The position numbers were made by a program, and so were the translations under genes. 64,000 nucleotides of DNA from Cyathus striatus (lineage: Eukaryota; Basidiomycota; Agaricomycetes; Agaricales; Nidulariaceae). The notes under the pieces are model-generated. The model ran no database searches. It had not been told where the DNA came from and saw only the letters and a program-made list of their open reading frames with translations. How positions within the stretch are numbered: position 1 is the stretch's first letter; every line of letters begins with the position of its first letter. The DNA lies in contig JAOVFP010000009.1 in assembly GCA_025738555.1 (NCBI GenBank), positions 4,712,001 to 4,776,000 on the forward strand, written 5' to 3'. This document shows positions 1 through 11,762 of the stretch, piece after piece.

Positions 1-2073
1 CATGTCAGGACATTCAACTTTGTACGTTGACATTACTAGTTCGAATAATTCATAGACGAGCGTGATCACACTCATAGTAAGTCCGTTCGTTCTCTCCACC
101 CTATTGTCAATTGTTTTCTAACATTTTATTCTCTTCTTTTACTCGTTACTTTCCCGCATAGTTCATGTTGTACTGCTTACCTCGGTCCTAAACTCTAAAC
201 CCCCTTCGCGCAGCTTAGTCAGAGTTGGAGTACGGAGGGAACGTGAGTGGAGACGCAGCCAGCAGGAGGGTGATCAGGAAAAGGTGCTGGAGGGTGTAGT
301 TGTGGTGGAAGTGGTGAAGTCAAAATTGAATCTCTCGTTGAAGCCTCTTTCCACCTCCCTGGCCCCCACGGAGGTTATCCCTAGTTCCCCCACAGCCAAT
401 GTACCCGACATCACCCATATTCAAACAGTGCCTCCAGCCCTAAATTAGCATGACAACAGTTCACTGTATTGCCTATTGGGATTCGGGAACGTTTCGAGCT
501 TCAGTGTAGCAGTTCATATCGAAGCTCTGTTGATCGTCAACGCGTGTCAGCGAGTCATTAGCAGTGTGAAATGGAGTCTTACAGAATATTAGGAGGGGAC
601 TTTTTCGTTTTCCCATACTGTTGCGATGTGAGTGCACGTAGTATTGAAGCGGGTGTGCTGATGAACGTAAGGGACATAGATGAAGATAGAGAGAGATAGA
701 GCTAGTGACTTGCTAGTGACGGGCGAGCGGAAGGTGCTAGGAATAGAACGCGCATCCTTTCGGAACCCAAATTCACACGCTAACGAGTCCGGACCGGAGC
801 TAGTGTGTGCAAGCGCCCAAGCGCTCAATTTGCCACCCATCCGGCGCTGTCCATTTCGGTGCTTCCTGCTGGCGCTTTCTTTCCCACTGATACATACATC
901 ATACGGCGTTGTACGTGTTCACACTCTATGTCGTATCATGTACAAGAAGTTCAAGTTGTTCTAAGTGCTTTCAACAAGTTTTCAAGTGATATTACGTCCA
1001 CATTGTCTCAAGGCACAACCGTACGGCGTACACCGATTGCCTGATTGCTTTCTTCGCTCTGTCCGTACCTGTTATTCATCCACTCGATTGGACATTCGAA
1101 GTCTGTGAGTCTGTCCACAGAGCTTCAACTGCGCTTCGACTCTCACGATCTTGGTTGGCTCTTGTGGTAACATCTATCTAATCGATCTGTCTATGCTATC
1201 TATCACATTCTTCTAGCATAAAAATATCTATACAATCGATGGTCTAAGTATACGACATGCTTTCCCGTGCTAATAGATCGTGACAGATCGATAGTGGATG
1301 TGAAAGCATTTGTGCCATTCAACTCAATTCGACTCCATAAGTAGTATGTAAGGCTTTTCATATCCCACTATCGATCTCTCACGCCAACCACGGACAAGAG
1401 AATAAAATGTATACTTACTGAGTCTTAGCCTTATCGATTCCGTGTGTATTTTGATAGGGGCAGGGTTTGACAGACAGCCGATCAGATCGATTACGAAGAA
1501 ATTTCAGATGCCTGTCAAATAGTAAGAGCGACGAATGTGAGAAACGAAGAGCCGCTGAGAAAAAAGCCCGCAGAGAGATAAAAGTTATCAGTCTTTGATC
1601 GCAGTGATAAAGTGCAGCTTGGTGAGATATGAATGCGAGTAGGGAGAGTATATTTTAAATAAGTACGAGTTAGAGCATTTAGTACATGCCAGTTGAACTA
1701 TTTTGAACATAAGTTTACGGTGTCGATTTCTCATGCGCAGCCTTCCCTACCTGATGTGGTACGTTTACAAATACACATCCACCTGTCTCTGTTTCGCTTC
1801 TGCTCTTCAATCTTAAACTAATGATTCTTCCATCAATCCTCTCCAGCACACCAGGCCCTTGAGCGCATTTGAGTGCCTCCTTACACCCCCAGTCTCGACT
1901 CTCCCTTTTATTACCCAGTTCGACGTGTATCGTGTTCAAGTGATAAGGTTATGTATATTAAAATGAGCTACATTATAAATATTGCTTTATAGGTTCTCAG
2001 TGCTCACCTTCTTTGTCCTTAATGTTGTTGACCGTGAACACCTTTCTTTCTTTTGCTTGATCATTTTCTTGTC
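1..2073. other. Intergenic, no supported gene
   Basis: Only short open frames without recognisable motifs are present on either strand. The stretch from about 1150 to 1400 is rich in ATCGAT/CTATC-type words, and nothing resembling a conserved domain was found. It may include 5' flanking DNA of the small spliced frame that starts at 2074. Confidence 0.5.
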
Positions 2074-2683
2074 ATGAGTATCCAAACTTTACTGTAAGTT
2101 TGTTATGTCTTATACTGGATTATGGAATCTTATTGTTTATCAGGACAGAACCTAATGGGGATGCAAACCAACCTATAGCTTCTCGCACTCGGAATCGCCT
2201 CTTGGACACAGATTCTGAAACTCGTCAATCCACCTCTTATACGTTAAACCAAGTAAGTACTCTTTGTTTTGATCCTACCTACATGCTAATAACTTGTTCC
2301 AGTACAAATCCTTGTTGGGAAATCTGAATGATTTGTCACTTTTGTTTACATCTATAAATCATCTGAATTATACATTCCCACTACCTTTTAAGGTAGTTGG
2401 GTTATAGGGACATCTGATTTCCCTATAAGGCAATTTACAGGTTTGTGAATGGGATCTCAGCCTGATTGGCTGGAGCCTTGTGACATCCTTTTGCCCCCCT
2501 ATCATCATCCCTCTCGTTTTTGTCTTCACCTTATGCAGTAGCCCCCTTTCTTTCTCATTTATTACCATTACTTTCTTCCTATCCACTGGCAAATGGAAAT
2601 GTGAGTGGATAACTCGCGCATATAGATCTGTTCATCCCCAGTGGAGGATCGACATAGTGGTCATTTCGGCACTACCACCATGA
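2074..2683 (+). CDS. Small spliced ORF, unknown (153 aa predicted)
   Basis: Four exons can be joined in one frame: 2074-2093, 2144-2252, 2303-2392 and 2441-2683. The introns of 50, 50 and 48 bp all begin GTAAGT or GTAGTT and end in CAG, and every phase agrees. The sum is 462 nt, giving 153 residues and a TGA stop. If the third intron is not used, a TAG at 2405-2407 ends a 77-residue product. The N-terminal part is polar, and the last exon holds two hydrophobic stretches that could be membrane segments. I do not recognise the family. The exon series argues for a real or recently real gene, though a retroelement fragment is possible. No neighbour helps to define its role. Confidence 0.45.
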
Positions 2684-3016
2684 CTTACTTGACGTTAATG
2701 TCATATTCCAATTGCATCACCACTTGTCTCTCCTAATCCTTGAGTATGGCTGAGTGAGTGAACCTGCAATTCTATTTGCACATACATAGATACAAGAACT
2801 ATTTTAGACTTCCTTCTCTATATATAAATTGTCAATGAAGTGTGCTAATTCTGTCATCAGCTCATTCACCTAAAATTTGAATACAAATCCCAAGGGGCAC
2901 ATAGAAAATTCCATGGATCCCCACTATTAGCAGTTCTGCAGATATATGCTTCCCACTCACGTTTTAGAGCAGCTTCACCATCAAAATTTCGAAATTCAAA
3001 AGTCTGTGTCTGTAAA
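2684..3016. other. Intergenic spacer
   Basis: This gap of about 330 bp between the small plus-strand ORF and the convergent minus-strand pseudogene holds no coding signal or repeat that I can identify. Confidence 0.4.
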
Positions 3017-4725
3017 TTATCTTGGTCCAAAGCTACATTCAGATATTAAGTTAATTAAGTTAAAAATATTAACATTTCTCGCACCAAAGGAGTTGTCAAC
3101 TTTATTTGAAATTCCAGGGTATTTCCCACCCAAAGGACACAGAAGATCTATTCCTCTTGTCCTCCAATTATTAAAGTAGGATTTGAAATCAATTGGAGAA
3201 CCATGCTTTGTGTGATTCTTGAGAACTGTTGCTGCCTGTGCAAGACCATCATGCCAACATTGAAAAATATTGCATGTTTCTGCATGGAGGTCACCTTGCC
3301 ATTGATTAGGTGAAAGGTGATCTACATCCCTACCACACTTCATCATTAATTGGCATGGTTTACATTCCCATTCAGGATATTGTTCAAATATGCGATGAAG
3401 CTGAGCTGCTGAGGCAGCACAATGACAAAATTCATTGGGAGCAACATTTGGTGAATGTCCATGAATCATTTGCACATGGCTAAATAAAATTTCAAGTATA
3501 TCCATTCCAACTAAACATAAAGACACCAGACACTGTGGATCAAGCTCTTTGGTATGTGCCACAACATTAATGGAGTTTTGCACAAAACACTGAAGGTCAC
3601 CATAAGATGTGCCTTCATGAATGCAGTGCTCAGAATAAAAGCAAACTTCGCAATACTTGTAATCTGTTGCGAAATAGACCAGTCCATGCTGATGAATGGT
3701 GTTACAAGAGCATTAAGCATCTCTCCAAGAATGCACAAAGCATGGTAAGTTTGATACTCTGTAGGTTCCAAGTCATCTAGCTCTAGGTGTTGAATTTCTG
3801 AGACCAGTAAAAGAAGTCTTATAGCTCTTGGAACATCCTGTGCATCCTTTGGACTCAGAAGTATATCAAGCTCTTCAGAATTTAGTAGCGAATGGATTGG
3901 AAATTCGGAAAAATCAACATGTGTAAGTTTCAAAAGCCATTTGGTGAGAATACTCTTGTTCAGAAGGGTCCCATTGATTATATACCCTTCAGATGAACAT
4001 ATATGTTTTGCAAATCCTAGTAGTTTGAAGTAAGATGTAGAAAATAGCCAAAGATGAAATAAATCATGTTTTAGTAGGTGCTTGTAGTCAAAATCCTGTG
4101 TTTCAAAGTGTGAGCCCATCCATAAATTAAAACCCATCAAGAAACCAAGATGCTGAAAAAGCGAGTCACTTGGAACTAGCTTGCAAACCATACAATGCAA
4201 ATATAATGCAGGATGATGCTTAGGCTCCCCATCAGAAGATATTGACAATATTGGCCCATGCCGAGCTTCCCCACATGGAAGTATTCTGTAAGCCTGTCAA
4301 AATTTTTCAATTATCAATGCAGTGTCCAAAAAATTCCCCTGTTTGCATGTTGGAAGGATAAGAATGGGTTTGGCATCATAGTCTGCCTGATTGTTGCACC
4401 CTAATGCTATCACTAATATTTCTTGTGCAACATGAACATTTTTGGCTCAAAGAGCCTCTGCAACAGCTTGTGCTGTTTTGACACTAAGCCCCATCTTTGT
4501 GCTCTTGAGATGAGAAACATGCTCATGACAAAGTCCGGCAATATCATCTGTCTCCGGAATCCAGCAAAGGCGACCATCACCTGCGATCTCATCCATACAC
4601 ATATTCACTCCAACTTGAGCCACCTTGTTGCTTCCTGCCATCAAAACTTCCATATTATGACAAACATCATCCATGATCATCTCACCAGTACTCACACAGA
4701 GGTTGTACTCTGCGTGCCGACTCAT
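3017..4725 (-). pseudogene. Expanded agaric family protein, decayed
   Basis: The minus strand reads as one long protein with several lesions. From 4725 down to about 3610 a single frame stays open except for TGA codons at 4447-4449 and 4297-4299. A frameshift near 3605-3625 then moves the reading to another frame that continues to 3017. Landmarks of the family are an N-terminal DEIA-type motif (about residue 44), CHEH, LPTCK, a SSDGE segment and, near the C terminus, HPEW/YPEW followed by VDHLSPNQW. I know this order from a large, functionally undefined family scattered through agaricomycete genomes. Function is unknown and the family is often found with transposons. The frameshift and two nonsense codons make it a pseudogene. 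The missing N-terminal part may have been lost to the hAT remnant upstream. Confidence 0.6.
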
Positions 4726-4879
4726 TAGAGCTTGCCCAGATTTGATTAGTTACATCAAAATTACATTATAAAGGTGACTAATACGATTACTAATATACAA
4801 GACCATCAAATAATGACAGCAGATGAGGGCTTGCGAAGCCTGAGAACACTGAATGCAAACCCCTGCCAAACCTGTTGGT

Positions 4880-5600
4880 TTTATCACAGATGTTCACAGT
4901 GGGAAATCCTAATTTGGATTTGGCCCAGTGCTAACAGCTGGGTAGCCGAGACTAGCTGCACTTGAAGAACAACTAACAGCTGCTGGGGTTTCTTTCACAG
5001 CAGAGGATCATCAAATTAAGTCAGTAATAAAATATGATTAATGATAATATTAACACTGCTTTTATAGGTGTTTTCTGCATATTGTTAACCTGGCTGTTCA
5101 GGCCATTCTGAAAGTGATCACAAATATGGATTATGCAAAAGAGCACTCAGCAGATTACATCCCAAGTACTGCTGTGCCCAGTCAGCAAGATATTATTGCA
5201 TCACTATGAACATTAGTTAACCAGGCAAGTTCTTAATACAAAAGCTATACATATACTTACATTTATTGAGTTAGATACATGCATCACTAGTGTGCTGTGA
5301 CCATTTCACAAGGGTTCAAGAAAGTCTTGGGAAGAAAGTGCATAAGATGTCAATTGTGCACATTATCTTGGATCTTAACACAGAGTTTGGATAACATAAA
5401 AGTCATGATCATCTTATTCGAGTATGGAGTTTTGGGTCCTCAATTGGTGGCCAGAGTGATATTGCCACTAATTCAAAGCAATATGAAACAATTCCTAGCA
5501 ATCAGCTTCTTATCTTGGGCTCGCTATTTGCTACATTGTTGTCAACAGACCAGAAAGGTGTTTCATTAGCTATTATGCAATGTACATCTATCAAGTCTTC
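4880..5600 (+). pseudogene. hAT transposase remnant
   Basis: The clearest exon is 5068-5224, preceded by an acceptor TATAG. It encodes a peptide starting CFLHIVNLAVQAIL, which resembles the CFPHVVNLAVQA block of basidiomycete hAT-family transposases. A matching piece just upstream (about 4945-5020) encodes an LAALEEQLTAAGVSF-like segment, as expected before that block. In-frame stops occur, for example after QQDIIASL, and the rest of the catalytic domain cannot be followed. Downstream sequence to about 5570 is open but only weakly reminiscent. No terminal inverted repeats or target duplications could be located. It is a dead fragment of a DNA transposon. Confidence 0.45.
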
Positions 5601-6960
5601 CTCACAATTTACTGGATCAGCACCAATTGATGAAATATGTCTCAAAAACTCATTCTATGATATCACCAGCCAAATTCTTGAGTTAATTCCATTCTCATGC
5701 CCATCTCTTAACTCAGAGGAGCCTCCCCATTTTTTTTGGATTTGGACATCTGCATTTATAAGTCTAGATAAGCCTACAAAAATACAATGCAATGCTTCAA
5801 CTATCAGTTTAGCAAATTTGAACTTCACAGTGAATGGTCAACTTGTTTATCTGTTCAGTAACAGGGAATTACAGCCTGTTGATATGGATACCATAATGGA
5901 GTATCTTCTCACCTCTGGCTACTCTGATTTTGAAGCACACAAACTAGAAAAACTCAACACAACATGGCTTATTGATAATATTCAGTTAGAAAAGGCTCAA
6001 AATGAACTAATATGGTGTGTACAAGAAGATGAGTTGCACACTTGTGCTAAACTCACTGTTACAGGCTCTGTTCGAGATGGAATATTTCCATACTCACCAG
6101 TTTACTACACAACAACTGTTAAACCATTGGAAAATGGTTATCATCCATGCAATATTTGTGAAGCTCAGGTCAAACCCAAAGAACGACAATACCATATAGG
6201 AGTACATATTCTCCATACTATTCTTGGAGCTCCTGAAAATCCAGCCCACACTGAATCAGTGAGTCACTCTATTTTCATGAAATATATTCATTTATAATTG
6301 ATTCTAAGATTTCAACTGAATACCCATGTGGTTTTTGCAGGTAGTCAATGCTAAATGGTGCATGTCATGTTCATATTCACAGCAACAAGGTTATTTCAAC
6401 ATGTAAGTATGCCTATGCTTTCATGGTATCTGCAACTGCCAAGATGTCGAAGGTGAATCCATGCACAAATGTACCTGAAGTTTGCAAAATACCTCATTGT
6501 AATGATGTACATTGGAGTTACAATATGCTTCGACATCTAGCAGAATGACATCCACATCGGGAAGATATTCTAGCCAGTGAGGAGTAATATTGCCTCTCAC
6601 TCCGAATTTCAATAGAAGAACGACAAAAACTTGGTATTCCAAAGGATTACATTGATAATACCCCTGTATATTTAACCCATGGTGAGGCAAGGCGATCATA
6701 CAGCTACCAGAACTCAAGCACTCACATCTTACAGGCAGAATCCCCACAATCGAAACACTGCACCTCAAATTTAGAATATCATATACCCAAGTCATTTCCC
6801 CACCTAGAATACCCTGGCATTGATACAGCTGCTTATAATAACTCAGGATGCAACACCTATCCATTACTTGTACAAGCTGGTATTTCAACTAATAACAACT
6901 TTCAAACTTCTTATTCATCATTATCACTCACAACAGACAACCCTTTTATTACATGAAAAT
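5515..6960 (+). pseudogene. Expanded agaric family protein, Cys-rich C-terminal part, decayed
   Basis: An open frame at 5515-6297 carries a WIWTSAF block, then LHTCAKLTVTG, then CNICEAQVKPKER with trailing histidines (HIGVHIL), a zinc-binding-looking motif. After a GTGAGT...GCAG intron-like gap, the reading resumes at about 6348 with TNVPEVC..PHCNDVHWSYNMLRHLAEHHP, again a Cys/His pattern. It continues through in-frame stops to about 6960. I recognise this motif order from a widespread uncharacterised agaricomycete family whose proteins carry several Cys/His clusters. The stops show it is inactive. It lies tail-to-head with the minus-strand relic at 3.0-4.7 kb, and both may derive from one type of large mobile-element-associated gene. 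Confidence 0.5.
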
Positions 6961-7199
6961 TCATACAGTACAAATAATGTAAATATCTTAGCTGATTGGA
7001 TAGAGGCATGAAGTACCAATGACAAAAGAACTGCAATTGCTTTCATTGACCAACATCAAACACAACTCATCTATGAAAGTTTAGGTGGGTATGCCAACCT
7101 TTCGGCTACATTATCTAAGCTGATCTGAAAGTAATGCCATTAGACTGCCGAAGCTCAGAATCATGCAAAATCACATCAAATCAGGGTTGATGTAGAGTC

Positions 7200-8270
7200 C
7201 CTATGTTCCAAGATTGGTGGATCTGGCACCTCTTGTCCCAGGGTGTATACCAAATGCCCTGGAAGTTGTGGAAATCACCCCCAGATGCACTGAATGAGAT
7301 AACTGGTTTGGAGGAATGTTTGGGCCAACAATCTATGTATCACAAAGGTCAAACCAGGCATTCACAGGACACTTGGCAGAGGAAGCATTCCATTCCAAGA
7401 TGAGGAACAGCTTCACATATTAGCCTCAGTCAATTCTATACCAAATAGCACTGAGAGGGTTCCCTATGAACCCCCTTCAAGTTGATGCCATAGTGGACCT
7501 CATAAATGACAAGCAGTATATGTTCAATGTAAGGTTTGAGGCCCATGAACTACTGGTCATTTTTTGGTCCATAGCCAGTTGGGTGTTCCTGGAACACTGA
7601 GACCGTGCCATGGACCACATTTTATTGAATGAATGATACATGGAGGGCATTTCTGTCCTCAACAAATCTTATAACCTGGGCCTACCAAACATTTCAAAGC
7701 CCAAGTCCTCATTTACCTGCAGATTGTTGACATTCATGACTGGTGGTGTAGGGCTATTAATGCCCCCCCTGGAACATCAACTGATGGTGGATCTCCACTG
7801 TCAATATATTACACACCATGGCCACCCAGGTAGCACCAACCCATTCATTGGTGTAGCAGTGAACTGAGCATTCCAGGTGTGCTGGTGAAGCACTTTTGGA
7901 TATTTACTTGGCTGTGCACTAGGGCTTACCAACTGGGAAGCTTATGTCTTGTTCATGTGGGAGTTCACCTTCCTGATATCTCAGCCCGACCACTACTGAG
8001 AAGAAATTGCAGCTTGGAATGCCTCCCACCCCATGGAACCCTTTGAACTGCAGGGTGGCCTGGACTTTTTGAGCAGACAGCTCAACTGCCTCATGAATGC
8101 AGCAAGCAATGTTGGGATTACTGATGTGATAACTACTCTCATTTGCAATGGCATCCCCATAGTGTGGGTCGACCATGCCTACCCCTATGGGCTGTACTAC
8201 CTTGACTCTCACTTTCTAAACTCCCCATTGAGGCACATGATCTTTGCTGAGGCAGATGACTGAAGGCTGG
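7200..8270 (+). pseudogene. Decayed coding region, unrecognised
   Basis: One forward frame is nearly open over about 1 kb, with scattered stops. Its pieces at 7640-7867 and 8033-8263 keep plausible amino-acid composition, for example VDHAYPYGLYYLDSHF near 8175. Forward pieces at 7200-7640 fit the same direction. I cannot name the family. The pattern suggests an old gene or element ORF damaged by point mutations. Confidence 0.3.
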
Positions 8271-8590
8271 CATGTCTTTAGTGGCATGGAGAGCCAAGGG
8301 AGATAGCTCAGTAGTTGGGGTTCTGGTCTCTGTCACCCAAAGACTTTGACCATATTCATATGTTGATGCAGATTGACAGACTTTAATGTGGGTCTCATAC
8401 AATGGGAGGATGGTAATTGCTGTATGCTGAATCGTCCACCTTCCTGTATCTCAGGAATTGACCCCACTCTGACCTTCTCCCTATAGCTGGCCCCAGTGGG
8501 TCTACTACCAGTCATCTGGATACAGGGTCTAATGACCCCATGATGAATACTGTGTATTCTCACTCAGCTACTGAACTGCAGGTGCTACTG

Positions 8591-8604
8591 CCCCCCCCCC
8601 CCCC
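8591..8604. repeat. Poly-C tract
   Basis: A homopolymer of about 14 C residues lies downstream of the decayed frame at 7.2-8.3 kb. The exact length may be an assembly estimate, since such runs are error-prone. Confidence 0.8.
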
Positions 8605-9704
8605 AGCATACTCAAAGGCACCAGGTCTAACAACCTGACCCCCATAGATGCTTCACTCAATGCTCCCACTGCCATGGAGGTAGATGGCAGAGTATTGCCA
8701 TTTCATTCCCTGATGGCCCAGCCTCCCCCTTGTCCCTTGCCACCTCCAGGTCCCCTGTCTGCCTGAACTGCCATCATTTGTAGGACCTTTCTTTCAGACT
8801 GAGTATACTCAGTCTCAAGGGGGTGTTTTTAAGGTGGTTACTTACATACTCATAGTCACTTACATATTCATGGTCACTTACATTCATTGTTTACCTATGC
8901 AAGTATTCTATTTTGAATATATTATTAAGGGAATGGAACATCTGAGAGCTGGGGTTGAGTCCTGTACTGCCAGCAGGAATATCTAATTGATATATACTAA
9001 GAGAATAATATCAGATGTGTGGTATCTAATTATTAGAGTCCAAAAAGACTATGTACATGCACCCAGTACTTGATTAAACCTAAGGGAACATGTTACACAC
9101 ATTCCTGTCATGTGATCAAATGCAAAGCATTAAAGCCCTTATCTCAGAACCGGTTACTGTGGTACTTGCAGCCCAGAACAAGTCATGTGACTTTGTACTT
9201 GTACTCCGAAATTATCCTGCTGTTGCTCTACCACATGGAATTTTACATGTATCACATGGCTCTGCATGGTCTATATATTAGAAATATTATTATGTCATCA
9301 TATAAAGTAGTCTAGAGTAGTTCCTTTCCATATATAGGTAGTGTACAGCTTTATTTGTAAAAGGTATATAAGGAGAACAGATATGAGGAAGAAAAGCAGT
9401 AACCAGGGAGAAATCCTAGATTACTTCCACTCTTGGAGTGTAGTACATTAGAATAGAAATGAATCTGAACAGTATTTGAACTGAGTAATTTTATATTTGA
9501 AAGTATTTAATCTATAGTTTTCTACCTTTATACTAGTTTATACATAATTTGTGTTTTCTCTCCCTTGAACTTACAGCCTGTGATTTGGGATGATTAGTTG
9601 AGTATTACAAATTATGTTAGTACTATTTAACTACAAATCACAAATTTGGCACTTCAGTGGTAAGTCAATGATATGTACTGCATAACCTAAATTGAGATAA
9701 GCTT

Positions 9705-9734
9705 GAGTGTGAGTAGATTAGTCTATTCACACTC
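9705..9734. repeat. Imperfect inverted repeat (GAGTGTGAGTAGA arms)
   Basis: A 13-bp arm at 9705-9717 is mirrored at 9722-9734 with one mismatch around a 4-bp loop, TTAG. The arm contains the GAGTGTGAG word that recurs through the surrounding AT-rich region. Confidence 0.7.
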
Positions 9735-11189
9735 ATGGTCACAGTAAAATTCATCATAATTGAGTGTGAGTGTTGTTGAGTCACGTGACGAAAGTAGTTA
9801 GTTTATTTAATACTTAGAATAGCAATTCCAAATATAATTATAAACTTAATATCCTGAGGTGTAGATTCAGTAAGTTCAAGGGGCGCAATAATATTCAAGT
9901 CCAAATTTAGATCAGATTAAAAATAGAACAAGTTAAACTCAGGCTATTTTCAGTATGCAACAAGGTATTCAAAGTTCAAGTTATTCAGATATCTGTTCAG
10001 TAAACTTGGTATGTAGTTCTCGGTGTTTAAACATCTCATAACTAATTCTGATTCTCGTCTGATGTCTGAACCACCCTATCCATGGGAGGGAAGAATGCCT
10101 GGCAGTTCCTGCCTTATTTCTTCCCTCTTCCCCTACTATATACATTTTCTATACTACTTACTTACAAAATGTGTAGTAATAAAATCTTATTTGTTCTCCA
10201 GTATTTCCCTGGTCCATGTGTAAGGTAACACATTGTCAGTGCCCAGGCAGCAGTCAGCCAATCATGCACATAACCCAGTGTGCTCCCATTCTGCAATGCA
10301 CGCTCGTTTCGAGTGTCTCATCAGTTACCTTCCTAATCGGGTAATCAGCTGATGTGGCAGGGCCAGCTACTTGTATCAATTTCATTTATATCAGCCTCTC
10401 GGGTTGGTTTACCGCTTCCACGTGAACTCCTAACCATTGGGGTATTCGTTCTCATTCTGTTCTTTCTTCCTTTCCCCACTTATTGCACTCTCCCTCTCTG
10501 TCTCACTAGCTCATTGTTTCATTGTCTCATTATCGTCTTTGCTACTCAGGCTCGCAGGTCTCATGTCTTTGATGTCATGTCTCAGAGTCTAGCTTAAGGT
10601 CTTGGTAAGTCCATGTCTCTTCTGGATCCATACTTTGTAACTTGTGCTGACTTTGTCATAGTCATATAGTCACTTCTGGGCATCGGAATATGCAAGTTTA
10701 GGCTACAACATCATTTGTAAAATGTAAAGTATTATGTATTTATTTGTTTAAAGGGTGTAAAAACCAGTACTGAGGTGGAGTCATGTTTTAATAGGTGTAT
10801 TTGTTTTTATTCCCTTGGTGTTTTATGGGAGGCAGTGCAGGAACTTAGCCCCTCCCCACTGTTTCCTCACTCTACATGCCCGGTACTGGTGTCTCGAAGT
10901 CGAGACATAAGGAAGTTTAAATTAAGGTATGTTGTATTCTTTTTTACATGTGTATCAGTGTGAATATACCCACTGACATGATCACACTTTAAAATGAGTT
11001 TGGACATATGCTTGAAGTGAATACTTATTCTTGCTTGTGCATAAGTATTACTATTTGCACCTAAATTGAAGTGTGAGTGTGTCTATTGTACTTAGTAGTA
11101 CATACTACCTCCCCCATGTGTAAGTGAAGTAAAAATATAAATATATTGTTTAATTTTATAAAAATAAATACTCACATTGTGAGTGTGAA

Positions 11190-11325
11190 GTTAAGACTTT
11201 GAGCATGAGTTGACAGACTTTAAGCATGAAAATTTAGACCCTGTGTATGAATGTATGAACCCTGTATATGAGATGTCAACCCTGAGCATGAAATACAACC
11301 TTGAGCATGATGTGAGCATACACAA
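11190..11325. repeat. Degenerate GAGCATGA-type repeat
   Basis: Phrases such as TTGAGCATGAG, TTTAAGCATGAAA, CTGAGCATGAAA and TTGAGCATGATG follow one another at roughly 20-30 bp spacing. They are mixed with TGTATGAA variants. This looks like a diverged short tandem repeat. Confidence 0.4.
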
Positions 11326-11762
11326 GTTTGAGTGCAAAATATAAAAATTATTCTTCAATATCTGTCTTTCCATCTTGCTTAAAAACCTTACTTGCAGTAA
11401 AATAAGACTACAGGAGTACAAAACAAGTATATATACTTAACTTACATTCTGTCTTGATTTAAAAATAGGCCATTTACAACTAATATATATACCTTGAGTG
11501 TGTTACACTCACTTACTGAGCATGAAAATTTGGCCTTGTGTGGCATGCTCAATCACACTCACTTTTGTGCATGCACAGTAAAAAATAGGTGCCCTGAGAA
11601 AGGACTCCTCACCAGTGTTGAAAAGTAAGCTTAGTCTTTGCATGTAAGTTAAACAGAAGACATACACTAGCTGAAATACTTTAACAGCCAAGAACAACTT
11701 TTTTTTACTTAAGCTGTATATTATTTTATTATCTATTTGCACACAGTAATAAATAATAATAG

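Larger units (their letters stand above)
8800..11762. other. AT-rich non-coding region with recurrent GAGTGTGAGTG words
   Basis: No gene is supported in almost 3 kb. The word TGAGTGTGA or its complement TCACACTCA recurs, for example near 9705, 9727, 9760, 11068, 11177, 11494 and 11545. Some copies are arranged as inverted pairs. A degenerate series containing GAGCATGA also occurs at about 11195-11320. Confidence 0.45.

Noticed and set aside
8283..8360. Possible tRNA, from a TAGCTCAGTAGTTGGGG phrase resembling an A box
   Set aside because: No B box (GGTTCGANTCC), anticodon arm or acceptor pairing could be drawn in the following 80 bp.
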